Shown here: piece after piece, positions 42,609 to 51,569 of the stretch
Layout of the letters: each line of letters opens with the position of its first letter
Position numbering within the stretch: position 1 is the first letter of the stretch
Assembly (NCBI RefSeq): GCF_002088935.1
Contig: NZ_NCSS01000006.1
Location: 2,388,407-2,452,406 of the forward strand
From: Henriciella litoralis
GTDB lineage: Bacteria; Pseudomonadota; Alphaproteobacteria; Caulobacterales; Hyphomonadaceae
DNA length: 64,000 bases
Direction of reading: 5' to 3'
Notes under the pieces: model-generated
The model's input: the letters and a program-made list of their open reading frames with translations, nothing else
The model's database searches: none
What the model was told of the DNA's origin: nothing
Made by a program: the position numbers and the translations under genes

Positions 42609-44867
42609 ATGACGCGTAAATTACTGATCTCACTTCTTCTTGGCGCCTGTGCTGTGCCTTTCGCAGGCGCGCAGTCGCCTGATTCCACCCCAGAGACGCG
42701 GGACGATGATCCCTATCGCTTGCTGTCCACGGTTCTGGTGACCAGTAGCGCCGCCGATGCGAAAGAAGTCGCAGGCTCAGTGTCATTCCTCTCTGACGCT
42801 GACCTGTCGGCGCAGGCGCAAACGGATGTTCTGCGCGTGTTGCGCTCTGTGCCCGGCGTCAACATTCAGGAGGAAGACGGGTTTGGCCTTCGTCCGAATA
42901 TCGGCCTGCGCGGGTCAGGTTCTGACCGGTCTTCGCGGATCGTTCTGATGGAAGACGGCGTGCCGATTTCGCCAGCGCCATATGCGTCTCCATCGGCCTA
43001 TTACTTCCCGACAACAGGCCGGATGCACGCCATTGAGGTGACAAAGGGGCCAGCGGCAGTGCGCTATGGGCCGCGCACCACGGGCGGCGCGATCAACCTG
43101 TTTTCGACCCCCGTCCCGGACGATTTCTCTGCTTTCGGGCAAGCCTTTTTCGGCACCGATGATCGCCAGCGTGTGCATGCCTGGGTCGGTGGACGCGAGG
43201 AGGTGGCTGGCACACTGGAGGCGGGCGGCCTGCTGGAAGTGTTTCACGATGAAAGCGACGGCTTCAAGCGGCTCGATTCCGGCGGCCCGACCGGGTTTGA
43301 CGCCGATGACATTGTCCTGAAGTTCGGCCTCTACAATGAGGATGCTGCGCTGCCGCAGTCGCTGGAATTCAAATATCAGAGCCGCGAGGAAACCTCGCAC
43401 GAGACCTATCTCGGCCTGACGCTGGATGATTTCAGAGCATCGCCATACCGGCGCTATGATGCGAGCGGGGGCGATGAGTTCAATGGCGAAAACGAACTCT
43501 TTCAGCTGACCCACAAGATCGAATTCTCGCCTGAGGTCTCGCTCACCACCATCGCTTATAGCCATGACTTCAACCGCAACTGGTACAAGCTGCAGGGTGT
43601 CTCCGCCGCAGGTCTCGGGGCGTCCGGCGATGTCGGCATTTCGGCGATCCTCGCTGACCCGACCACCTATTCGGCTGAGTTCGACCTCATCACCGGTCGG
43701 ACAAGCCTCGACAATTCCATCGTGCTGCGCGCAAACCGCCGCGCCTATTCCAGCGAGGGTGTGCAGTCGGTCCTCAATTGGCAGACCGGGTTTGCAGGCG
43801 CGGACCATGACATCACGGTGGGTGTGCGCCTTCATCAGGATGAAGAGGACCGCTTCCAGGAGGAAGACGCCTATCGTCTGGAAGGCGGTGATCTGTTCCT
43901 GACAGATGCCGGTGTGCCGGGCAGTCAGGCCAACCGTGTATCCAGTGGGGACGCGGTGGCGATCTTCATCGAAGACCGGATCCGCTGGGGACGCCTGACG
44001 GTCACGCCCGGTGTGCGGATTGAAGATTATGAGCTGACACGGGCCGATTACAGTACCGCTGACCCGACGCGCGCCTTGGGGCCGACGCGGGTCCGGAAGC
44101 TGGATGACCAGGTCGTGGTGCCGGGTATTGGCGTTCTCTATCAGGCAACTGATGACCTCACCTTGCTCGCAGGCGTCCATAAGGGGTTTGCCATCGCAAG
44201 CCCTGGCAACACCACGTCCGACGCTGAAGAAAGCATCAATTTCGAGGCTGGCGGACGCTATAGTAGTGGCACCTTCGACGTCGAAGCGATTGCCTATTTT
44301 AATGATTACTCGAACTTGCTGGGCGTCTGCACGAACTCGTCCGGCGGCAATTGCGTCATTGGCGACCAGTTTGATGGCGGCGAAGTCGACGTCAAAGGTC
44401 TGGAGCTGACGGCCGGCTGGGATGCGGCGAGCGTGATGAATACCGAGCTCTCCCTGCCTCTGTCTCTGGTTTACACCTGGACGGATGCCGAGTTTCAGGA
44501 AGATTTCGCAAGCAGCTACGAGCCATGGGGCAATGTGGTTGCGGGCGACAGATTGCCTTATGTGCCAGAACACCAGCTGACCATCTCAGCAGGCGTGGAA
44601 GCAGCGCGTTGGGGCGCAAACCTCGTTGGCAATTATGTCGATGAAGCCCGTGCGCGCGCCGGACAGGGCGCTATTCCGGCTGGCGAGCGCATCGATAGCC
44701 GCTGGGTCGCTGATGCATCCATCTGGTATGATGTGACCGAGAGCATTCGTCTGCGGGCCAAGGCGGAAAACCTGTTCGACGAAGTCTATGCCGCGTCTAT
44801 CGATCCGGCGGGCCTCCGCCCCGGCAAGCCACAAGAGATTCTGGTCGGCCTGGAGCTCAGCTTCTAG
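42609..44867 (+). CDS. FecA-like TonB-dependent iron-chelate receptor
   Basis: This is a 752-residue outer-membrane receptor. A signal peptide spans residues 1-21 (ending FAGAQ). The plug has RLLSTVLVTSS, NIGLRGSGSDRSSRIVLMEDG, and the FecA-type SPAPYASPSAYYFPTTGRM followed by the VTKGPAAVRYGPRTTGGAIN box. The barrel ends ILVGLELSF. FecA relatives import ferric dicitrate or similar chelates, but there is no FecIR regulator or fecBCDE here. The ATG at 42609 is chosen because it begins the signal peptide and follows AGGAAA; the ATG at 42582 has no ribosome binding site. The Fur box upstream supports iron control. Confidence 0.92.
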   Translation: MTRKLLISLLLGACAVPFAGAQSPDSTPETRDDDPYRLLSTVLVTSSAADAKEVAGSVSFLSDADLSAQAQTDVLRVLRSVPGVNIQEEDGFGLRPNIGLRGSGSDRSSRIVLMEDGVPISPAPYASPSAYYFPTTGRMHAIEVTKGPAAVRYGPRTTGGAINLFSTPVPDDFSAFGQAFFGTDDRQRVHAWVGGREEVAGTLEAGGLLEVFHDESDGFKRLDSGGPTGFDADDIVLKFGLYNEDAALPQSLEFKYQSREETSHETYLGLTLDDFRASPYRRYDASGGDEFNGENELFQLTHKIEFSPEVSLTTIAYSHDFNRNWYKLQGVSAAGLGASGDVGISAILADPTTYSAEFDLITGRTSLDNSIVLRANRRAYSSEGVQSVLNWQTGFAGADHDITVGVRLHQDEEDRFQEEDAYRLEGGDLFLTDAGVPGSQANRVSSGDAVAIFIEDRIRWGRLTVTPGVRIEDYELTRADYSTADPTRALGPTRVRKLDDQVVVPGIGVLYQATDDLTLLAGVHKGFAIASPGNTTSDAEESINFEAGGRYSSGTFDVEAIAYFNDYSNLLGVCTNSSGGNCVIGDQFDGGEVDVKGLELTAGWDAASVMNTELSLPLSLVYTWTDAEFQEDFASSYEPWGNVVAGDRLPYVPEHQLTISAGVEAARWGANLVGNYVDEARARAGQGAIPAGERIDSRWVADASIWYDVTESIRLRAKAENLFDEVYAASIDPAGLRPGKPQEILVGLELSF

Positions 44868-44870
44868 GCC

Positions 44871-45653
44871 CTAGACCAGCAGTTTCTGGCGGATCACCTC
44901 GCGCTTGGCATCATCAACGCCGAGCTTGCCTGCGAGATAGGCGTCGATTGAGCCCGACTGGTCCTTGATCGAGCCAATCGCCGCCTCAAGGAATTGTCGC
45001 TCCACGCCAATGAAGGGCTGGTAGACGGCCGCGTCGAATGACTTTGAGAGCAGGTCGTTGAAATAGTCGCGCGCCTCGGGAAGGCGCGTTGCGACGTCAG
45101 CGGCCTCATTCGTCAGTTCATAATCGACAAAGATGTCGTCCATCGACACTCCAAGGGTATGGTGCGTGAGCGCGCAGAGGATGCCGGTGCGGTCTTTGCC
45201 GGCGGCGCAATTGACGAGGCCGGCCTCATCGTCGGGCATCTGCGAAAGGTGGTCGAACCAGGCCGAATAGGTCGAGATGAGATTGTCGCGATAAGGCGCC
45301 TGTACGTAGTAATCCCGCATCCAGCCTTTCGAGGCTTCGGCATCGACAGCGACCTGTTTCAGGAAGTTGACGTGCGGCGCATCCTTTTCGCGCCCAAGGT
45401 CTGAATAGAGGCGATTTACACCAGCCACGGGCCATCTGTCGCCGTGGCGCTCACGCTCATCCGGACGGCGGAGATCGGCCTGTACCGTGATGTTGAAGAG
45501 GTTGATGGCGGCAAGATCATTTTCGGAGGCTTCACCGAAATGGCCAGACCGGAAGAGTTTGCCTGGCTTTATGCGGGCGCCATCCACGCCTTCATATCCG
45601 CCAAAGTCACGGAAATTCCTGACGCCTTCCAGCGGTTTGATCCTGTCATCCAT
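44871..45653 (-). CDS. Tyrosine/dual-specificity protein phosphatase-like protein
   Basis: The 260-residue product has a P-loop VNCAAGKDRTG with catalytic Cys149 and Arg155 (C-x5-R). The N-terminal VRNFRDFGGY and LFRSGHF are typical of the Y_phosphatase3/Siw14-related bacterial group. The residue before the nucleophile is Asn instead of the usual His. Bacterial members act on phosphotyrosine, phosphoinositides or inositol phosphates; the target here is unknown. The start at 45653 is chosen because the conserved block begins ten residues later. It is convergent with the FecA-like receptor gene. Confidence 0.85.
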   Translation of the reverse strand: MDDRIKPLEGVRNFRDFGGYEGVDGARIKPGKLFRSGHFGEASENDLAAINLFNITVQADLRRPDERERHGDRWPVAGVNRLYSDLGREKDAPHVNFLKQVAVDAEASKGWMRDYYVQAPYRDNLISTYSAWFDHLSQMPDDEAGLVNCAAGKDRTGILCALTHHTLGVSMDDIFVDYELTNEAADVATRLPEARDYFNDLLSKSFDAAVYQPFIGVERQFLEAAIGSIKDQSGSIDAYLAGKLGVDDAKREVIRQKLLV

Positions 45654-45724
45654 AATCTTCTGTCTCACACCTGTTGCCTGCCTGCCCTCAGCTAGGGTGG
45701 CGGGCACTTGGCGTCCACCCGGTC

Positions 45725-47176
45725 CTAGCGGAAAGGTGGCTCGTCGAAGGCGCGGAGCTTGCGCGAATGCAGCGCGGCGCCGCCATCACGGGCGAGCCGC
45801 TCCAGCGTTTCGATGCCGATGCGGATATGCTCTCCAATCGCACGCTCATAGAAGCGATTGGCCGCGCCGGGCAGCTTGATCTCGCCGTGCAGAGGCTTGT
45901 CCGATACGCAGAGCAACACGCCATAAGGCACGCGGAGGCGATAGCCATTGGCCGCGATCGTGGCGCTTTCCATGTCGATGCCAATGGCGCGTGACTGGTT
46001 GAAGCGGCGAGCCGTCTCGGTGAAGCGAAGCTCCCAGTTGCGGTCATCAGTCGTAACGACCGTGCCAGTGCGCAGGCGTTTTTTGAGCGCGTCGCCTTGT
46101 TCGCCGGTGACATCGGCAGCAGCCTGCTGAAGCGCGATCTGCACTTCGGCAATTGGTGGAACCGGAATGTCTGGCGACAGGACACCGTCGAGCACATGAT
46201 CATCGCGCAGATAGGCGTGGGCGAGGACGTAGTCGCCAATCTGCTGGGAGTGGCGAAGGCCGCCGCAATGGCCGACCATCAGCCAGCATTCCGGACGAAG
46301 CACGGCCAGATGGTCTGTGATCGTCTTCGCATTGGATGGCCCGACGCCGATATTGACGAGGGTGATGCCCGTGCGGTCTTCGGCCATCAGGTGATAGGCT
46401 GGCATCTGGAAGCGGCGCCATGGGGCCGCGTCGATGGCGGTTTTGGCGTCAGGTGTATTGCCGTCGACCTGGAGGCCACCTGCAACCGAAAGGCCGGTAT
46501 AGCGCGAGCCTTTGTGAAGCTGTTCAACGCCCCAGTCGCAGAACGCATCGACATAGCGGTGATAGTTGGTGAACAGGACATAGCGCTGCATGTGCTCTAC
46601 CGGCGTGCCGGTGTAGTGCGCGAGGCGCTTTAGTGAAAAGTCCGTGCGCGGGGCATCGAACAGGGAGAGCGGCCGGTGGGATCCAGGGTCATAGAGTTCG
46701 CCATCGGCGACTTCATCGCCAATCGCGCCAAGATGCGGCGACGGGAACCAGCGCGCGAGCTCAGCCGGGCTGACTTCATCGAGGCCACCTGCATCCGCCT
46801 TGTCCCAAACATAGGCGTAAGGGATTTCTGAGCCCGATGGTTTGACCTCGATCTCGACCGGATAGTCCCGCATCAGCGGCGTTAGCTGTTCCAGCAGATA
46901 GGGCCGGAAATAGTCAGGCCGGGTGACGGTGGTGATATAGGTGCCAGCTTCGGACATTTTGCCGAATGCGCGCGAGATCGGCGGCGGCGGGCCTTCCGGG
47001 TCATAGCGGATGATCAGGGCCGGATAGCAGAAGGCGCGAGAGACCCGAAGGTCTGCATCGGGCGCCGTTCCGCTTGCGAGGTAGGATTCAAGGCTTGACG
47101 TAAGTGCGCTCACGGCCTGCTGGTACAGGCGCTCCAGCGCATCGACGACTTTTTCTGGTGTATCTAGATTTGACAT
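45725..47176 (-). CDS. amn: AMP nucleosidase
   Basis: The product splits AMP to adenine and ribose 5-phosphate, adjusting purine pools. It has 483 residues, matching E. coli Amn (484). An N-terminal regulatory domain (residues 1-170) is followed by a nucleoside-phosphorylase-like core with VNIGVGPSNAKTITDHLAVLRP, MVGHCGGLRHSQQIGDYVLAHAYLR, TVVTTDDRNWEL and GIDMESATIAANG. It stands alone. Confidence 0.95.
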   Translation of the reverse strand: MSNLDTPEKVVDALERLYQQAVSALTSSLESYLASGTAPDADLRVSRAFCYPALIIRYDPEGPPPPISRAFGKMSEAGTYITTVTRPDYFRPYLLEQLTPLMRDYPVEIEVKPSGSEIPYAYVWDKADAGGLDEVSPAELARWFPSPHLGAIGDEVADGELYDPGSHRPLSLFDAPRTDFSLKRLAHYTGTPVEHMQRYVLFTNYHRYVDAFCDWGVEQLHKGSRYTGLSVAGGLQVDGNTPDAKTAIDAAPWRRFQMPAYHLMAEDRTGITLVNIGVGPSNAKTITDHLAVLRPECWLMVGHCGGLRHSQQIGDYVLAHAYLRDDHVLDGVLSPDIPVPPIAEVQIALQQAAADVTGEQGDALKKRLRTGTVVTTDDRNWELRFTETARRFNQSRAIGIDMESATIAANGYRLRVPYGVLLCVSDKPLHGEIKLPGAANRFYERAIGEHIRIGIETLERLARDGGAALHSRKLRAFDEPPFR

Positions 47177-47206
47177 GCTTCCCGTTGCCGCAAAGCTGCG
47201 CGGGCG

Positions 47207-48997
47207 TCAATTCCGGTCGAACGCAATCGTGTAGATGACAGGTCCGTCTCCTGCCGGTGTGGCGGTGTTCAAAGGCACCAGCCAGTTTGGCAGATCGCCC
47301 TTTTTCAGATCAGCCGCAAAACCGTCAGGTCCGCGTTCGGCATAGCCTTCAAGTTCGTTGAGGCCTGGACAGTAAAGCAGGTGCGTGGCGCCCGTCCGCG
47401 CAATCTTCTGGCGTGCCTCTTCGGTCGGTCCGGTGAAGACGCTGATCGCGGTCTGAATGGCTTGCGCATTTCGGTGGTAGGGCGCTGCGGTTGCGTAATG
47501 GCGGGTATGATAGATGAGCGGCGCGCCAAGATCGATCGGTGTGAAGACAATCATGCGAGGAGCGGCAGCGATCGTGCGATAGCTTTCGGCAGACTTGCAG
47601 TCCGCAGCGGCGGCGGCCTGCGCGTCCTCAGATGGCGGCGGCGCGAGGAGGCCGGGAAGACGCCAGCCAATCGGCGATATGATGAGCGCCCCAGCAAAGA
47701 GCGCCAGCGCCGCCGGCGTGCCACGGGAGTTGAACCAGCGAGAGAACAGCTCCCCGAAGACCAGTCCGGCCGCGATCACAGCCGCGCCGTGAGATAGAAT
47801 TGTGCCCCGCAGCTGCCAGATCGCGATCAGAAGGGCGAGCGTACAGAACGCAACCAGCGCCGCCCGGGCAAAGCGCAACCCAATTGGAGCTGTAACCAGG
47901 GCGAAGATGGCGCAACCAAGCCCGGCAAAGGCGAAACCATAGTAGAAGAGCCCATCGGCGACACTGTCTGCGAAGACGGCGCCCATAGACCGCGCTTCCC
48001 CGACAAGGTTTAGCCAGCCCGTCTGGACCTCTTTCGGCATGCCGGCATAAGGGTCGCCAAGACATCCCGGATTGACCACGACAAAGCTGATCGCAGCCGC
48101 GGTCCCCGCAATGGCCAGCAGGATCAGTCGGCTGCGCCAGTTGCGGGTGGTTGGCATGGCGGTCGCGATGGCGAACATGCCAGCCCCGGCGACCAGAAGC
48201 GCAACAAAGTGCGACTGGCCAAGCGCATCGCAGACGGCCCGTTCGCCGCCCGCGCCCGGCGCGTCGAAAATATAGGCGACGAGTGTTGCGACAACGAGGG
48301 TTGCCCCGAAGAAGCGAAGCCGGTTTGTCTCGGCTTCTCCGCGCACGATCCAGGCCATGCCGAAGGCGCCGATCGTGAAGGCTGCGGCAGGCAGATTTTC
48401 GATCGCGACCGTCAACATGGCAGCGACGCTGAGGCCCGCAATGATGGCGGATCGCCCCGTCTTTCGTTCGGACAGGAGGCAGGCGAATGCCGTCAGCGTC
48501 AAAGCAAGGCCAAGCCCGTGATGATCGACGCGGCCTGGGAGGAAATTGACGATGGCGAAGGACACGCAGAAGAAGAACATGCCTGCAAGCTGGCCGCTGA
48601 GCGTTGCGCCGAGACGGCGAAGTGAAACAGCAAGCGCCGCCAGGACCCAGCCGAGCTGCAGGAGGGGCCAGATCGTCGCCGCCAGCCCTTCAGCAGAGGC
48701 GCGGCCAATCAGCGGCTGAAACAGAAACACGATCCCTGCGATGAAAAGATCGGGCAGCCGCGACCAATGCATCGCGCCGCCGTCTGATGTCAGCAGGCGT
48801 TTCTGGTCGACATCGAACCAGCCGGAATCGCCGCTCAGAAGGTCGCGGACCTGCTGCATGCGCAGCATGTCGTCATTGCCCAGCAGGTCTCCGCCAAGTG
48901 CGGGGCCAGCCCGCAATGAGGCCGCGATAATCGCGATAAGCCCGAAGGCCAGCAGCGGCCAGAGCGGGGCTTTTTGAGGGTCTGAACGCGTTTCCAT
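47207..48997 (-). CDS. GT-C-fold membrane glycosyltransferase-like protein
   Basis: The 596-residue product has about 12-13 membrane segments. The first large periplasmic loop holds NDDMLRMQQVRDLL with a DD pair, as in GT-C enzymes. FLPGRVDHHGLGLALTLTAFA holds a DHH motif seen in STT3/AglB-type proteins. A soluble domain of about 130 residues ends the chain. Such enzymes use polyprenyl-phosphate-linked sugars in the periplasm. It is divergent from the GT2 gene at 49085, which would supply that donor. Confidence 0.78.
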   Translation of the reverse strand: METRSDPQKAPLWPLLAFGLIAIIAASLRAGPALGGDLLGNDDMLRMQQVRDLLSGDSGWFDVDQKRLLTSDGGAMHWSRLPDLFIAGIVFLFQPLIGRASAEGLAATIWPLLQLGWVLAALAVSLRRLGATLSGQLAGMFFFCVSFAIVNFLPGRVDHHGLGLALTLTAFACLLSERKTGRSAIIAGLSVAAMLTVAIENLPAAAFTIGAFGMAWIVRGEAETNRLRFFGATLVVATLVAYIFDAPGAGGERAVCDALGQSHFVALLVAGAGMFAIATAMPTTRNWRSRLILLAIAGTAAAISFVVVNPGCLGDPYAGMPKEVQTGWLNLVGEARSMGAVFADSVADGLFYYGFAFAGLGCAIFALVTAPIGLRFARAALVAFCTLALLIAIWQLRGTILSHGAAVIAAGLVFGELFSRWFNSRGTPAALALFAGALIISPIGWRLPGLLAPPPSEDAQAAAAADCKSAESYRTIAAAPRMIVFTPIDLGAPLIYHTRHYATAAPYHRNAQAIQTAISVFTGPTEEARQKIARTGATHLLYCPGLNELEGYAERGPDGFAADLKKGDLPNWLVPLNTATPAGDGPVIYTIAFDRN

Positions 48998-49084
48998 CAG
49001 GTCTCACTTGAAAGGTCGCAGGCGTAACCAGCTGTTCACCAGGCTCTGTTAAGCCCTGATTGTGGTTACTGAAAGGCTGACAGC

Positions 49085-50065
49085 ATGAAGACTGCGAACC
49101 TTGAAACATTCGATCCGCGCCCGGTGTCTGACGCGGAAGAGGCGCGCATTGCGGTCACTTTGCCTTGTTATAATGAAGCGGCGACCATCGCGGATGTCAT
49201 CGCAGCCTTTCGCACAGCGCTTCCGGCCGCAGATATCTATGTCTTCGACAATAACTCCACAGATGGCACCGCTGAGATCGCCCGCCAGGCTGGCGCGATC
49301 GTGCGCACCGAGATGCGTCAGGGCAAAGGCCATGTGGTTCGCCGTATCTTCGCTGATGTCGAAGCGGACATTTACGTCATGGCAGATGGCGATGGCACTT
49401 ATGATGCCTCGCTTGCGCCCACCCTTATTGAGCTGATGAAGCGCAATCATGTCGATATGGTCGTGGGGACACGCGCCAATGTGACCAAGGATGCAGGCCG
49501 CGGTGGCCACGCCTTTGGCAACAGCATCTTCAACAGGCTGTTCAACGCCATGTTCGGGCGCCAGTTCAGCGACATCTTTTCCGGCTACCGCGTTTTCTCG
49601 CGCCGGTTCGTGAAGTCATTCCCAGCTGTGTCCGGCGGGTTTGAGATCGAGACCGAAATGTCGGTCCATTCCTGCCAGATCGGGATCCCGACCCTGGAAC
49701 GGCCAACGCCTTATGGTGTGCGGCCAGAAGATTCAGCCTCAAAGCTGCGGACCTTCCGGGACGGTTTCCGTATTCTCGGCATGTTCTTCATGCTGGCCAA
49801 GGAGACCCGTCCAGCGGCCTTCTTCGGCGCGATCGGCCTGCTTCTGACGCTTTGCGCACTGGGGCTCTCAGCGCCAATTATCATGACTTATCTTGAAACG
49901 GGTCTTGTGCCGCGCTTCCCGACAGCAGTGCTCTCCATGGGGCTGATCATCGTCGCGACCGTGGCGGCTGTGTGCGGCTTGATCCTCGACAGCCTGGCCC
50001 GCGCGCGAGTTGAAGCGAAGCGATCGGTCTTCCTCAGCTATCCTGCAGGGAAATGGTCGAAATGA
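49085..50065 (+). CDS. GT2 glycosyltransferase, DPM1/polyprenyl-phosphate type
   Basis: The 326-residue product has a GT-A domain at about 20-240: VTLPCYNEAATIADVI, then FDNNSTDGTAEIA, and the metal site MADGDGTYD (DxD). Two or three C-terminal membrane helices follow (residues 235-300). This architecture matches enzymes that load a sugar onto polyprenyl phosphate at the inner membrane. Its stop overlaps the next gene's start (ATGA), which codes for a GtrA-like flippase fused to a methyltransferase. Confidence 0.9.
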   Translation: MKTANLETFDPRPVSDAEEARIAVTLPCYNEAATIADVIAAFRTALPAADIYVFDNNSTDGTAEIARQAGAIVRTEMRQGKGHVVRRIFADVEADIYVMADGDGTYDASLAPTLIELMKRNHVDMVVGTRANVTKDAGRGGHAFGNSIFNRLFNAMFGRQFSDIFSGYRVFSRRFVKSFPAVSGGFEIETEMSVHSCQIGIPTLERPTPYGVRPEDSASKLRTFRDGFRILGMFFMLAKETRPAAFFGAIGLLLTLCALGLSAPIIMTYLETGLVPRFPTAVLSMGLIIVATVAAVCGLILDSLARARVEAKRSVFLSYPAGKWSK

Positions 50066-51168
50066 TTTCATCGCATCAGGCGCAACGCATATTCCGCTTC
50101 GGAATTGTTGGCGGGGTCGGCTTTGTCGTCGACGCAGCAATTGTAACGGCGCTTATCCATAGCGGCCTCGACCCGTTCAGCTCACGTGCGATCTCCATGG
50201 GGGCCGCCACACTTGTGACCTGGCGGCTCAACCGCTCCTTCACCTTCAAGCCAAGCCAATCAAGCCAGGCGAGCGAAGGTGTACGGTATGCGTTCGTTGC
50301 CGGCTGCGCCGCGCTTGCCAACTATCTTGTCTATGCCGCGCTAGTGATGAGCAGCATTCATATGATCCCGGCCGTCGCTGTCGCTGTCGCAAGCGCGGTC
50401 TCGATGTGGATCTCATACTTTGGCTATGGGCATATCGCCTTTCGTCGTAAGGCCGTGCGCCCGGACCGCGGTGGCACAACCGAGATGCCTTATACAGGCG
50501 TTGAGGAGCTCGATATCCTGGCCAATGCGAAGAACTATAATCGCTCACTCAGTGAGTTTGTCGCTGCGCCGATGCAGCCCGGTGACCGGGTTCTCGATTT
50601 CGGGGCCGGCATCGGCTCTTTCTCCCGCCCGCTTCGCGGCGAGGTGGCCTCGCTCACCTGTCTTGAGCCGGATGAGCGTCTTAGCCGCCGGCTGGAAAGC
50701 GAAGGTTTTGAGGTTGCCCGGTCGGCAGATGAAGTCGCTGATGCCTCAGTGGACTATGCCTTTACGCTGAACGTGCTCGAGCACATCGAAGACGACAAGA
50801 CGGCGATGGCTGATCTCTATCGGATGATCAAGCCGGGCGGACGTCTGGCTGTCTACGTGCCCGCTTTCGATTTCCTGTACTCGAACATGGACAAGAAAGT
50901 TGGACATTGGCGCCGCTATGGCCGCCGTGAACTGGTCGAGAAGCTGCGCGATGCGGGTTTCTACGTCGAGAAGGTGCGGTTTGCCGATAGTCTGGGTGTG
51001 CCGGCGACAATGGCATTCAAGCTGGTCGACAATGGATCCGGCGATGTCAGCGAAAAGTCGATCACGATTTATGATCGTCTCATCTTTCCGTTTTCAAGGG
51101 CGCTGGACGTTATCGCCGGGCGCTTCTTTGGCAAGAATCTGGCTGTGTACGCTGTGCGGCCGAACTAA
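50062..51168 (+). CDS. GtrA-like flippase domain fused to a class I SAM methyltransferase
   Basis: The 368-residue product has two domains. Residues 5-130 have four membrane helices of the GtrA family (FRFGIVGGVGFVVDAAIV, TWRLNRSFTFKPS), proposed to flip polyprenyl-phosphate sugars. Residues 150-368 are a methyltransferase with the SAM motif VLDFGAGIGSFSRPL, FTLNVLEHIEDD and a GGRLAVYVPAF strand. Both domains are usually separate proteins. The fusion is in one uninterrupted frame. The ATG at 50062 overlaps the GT2 stop; an ATG three codons earlier (50053) is also possible. Confidence 0.88.
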   Translation: MISSHQAQRIFRFGIVGGVGFVVDAAIVTALIHSGLDPFSSRAISMGAATLVTWRLNRSFTFKPSQSSQASEGVRYAFVAGCAALANYLVYAALVMSSIHMIPAVAVAVASAVSMWISYFGYGHIAFRRKAVRPDRGGTTEMPYTGVEELDILANAKNYNRSLSEFVAAPMQPGDRVLDFGAGIGSFSRPLRGEVASLTCLEPDERLSRRLESEGFEVARSADEVADASVDYAFTLNVLEHIEDDKTAMADLYRMIKPGGRLAVYVPAFDFLYSNMDKKVGHWRRYGRRELVEKLRDAGFYVEKVRFADSLGVPATMAFKLVDNGSGDVSEKSITIYDRLIFPFSRALDVIAGRFFGKNLAVYAVRPN

Positions 51169-51170
51169 CC

Positions 51171-51473
51171 CTATCCGGGGATTGGCGCACGCAGCACGAT
51201 GAAGGCAATTCCGTAAACCTGTAGCGCGACGAGGGCGAGACCCCCGACCAGAGCGATGAAGAAGCGCCGCCAGCATGTGCCCTGGCTGAGGGCCATCAGG
51301 CCTGCACCAAGCCCACCCAATAGTGTTGAAACGGCGAGCGGATCAGCCCGCCCAAGGCCATAAATCGAATCCATCGCATAAACGGCGAGCGGCGCGCAGA
51401 CCAGCAGGGCTCCAAGGATCAGAAGCGGCCGCTCCACGCGTTTGGCCCATACGTCCCCAGTCTGATTTGCCAT
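51171..51473 (-). CDS. Small membrane protein of unknown function
   Basis: The 100-residue product has three hydrophobic segments (residues 17-34, 45-63, 70-95). It ends two bases from the convergent GtrA-methyltransferase gene. No family is recognised. Confidence 0.6.
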   Translation of the reverse strand: MANQTGDVWAKRVERPLLILGALLVCAPLAVYAMDSIYGLGRADPLAVSTLLGGLGAGLMALSQGTCWRRFFIALVGGLALVALQVYGIAFIVLRAPIPG

Positions 51474-51569
51474 GCTTTATTATCCGGTCAGCCCGGGGCC
51501 ATTTCGCCCAAAGCAGGAACACCTGTCACCCTTGTTTTGAACAAAGATGTGGATCGGCTCGCCAGATGT

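Noticed and set aside
42915..44573. 552-codon open frame on the - strand
   Set aside because: It is antisense to the FecA-like receptor gene and has no recognisable motif.
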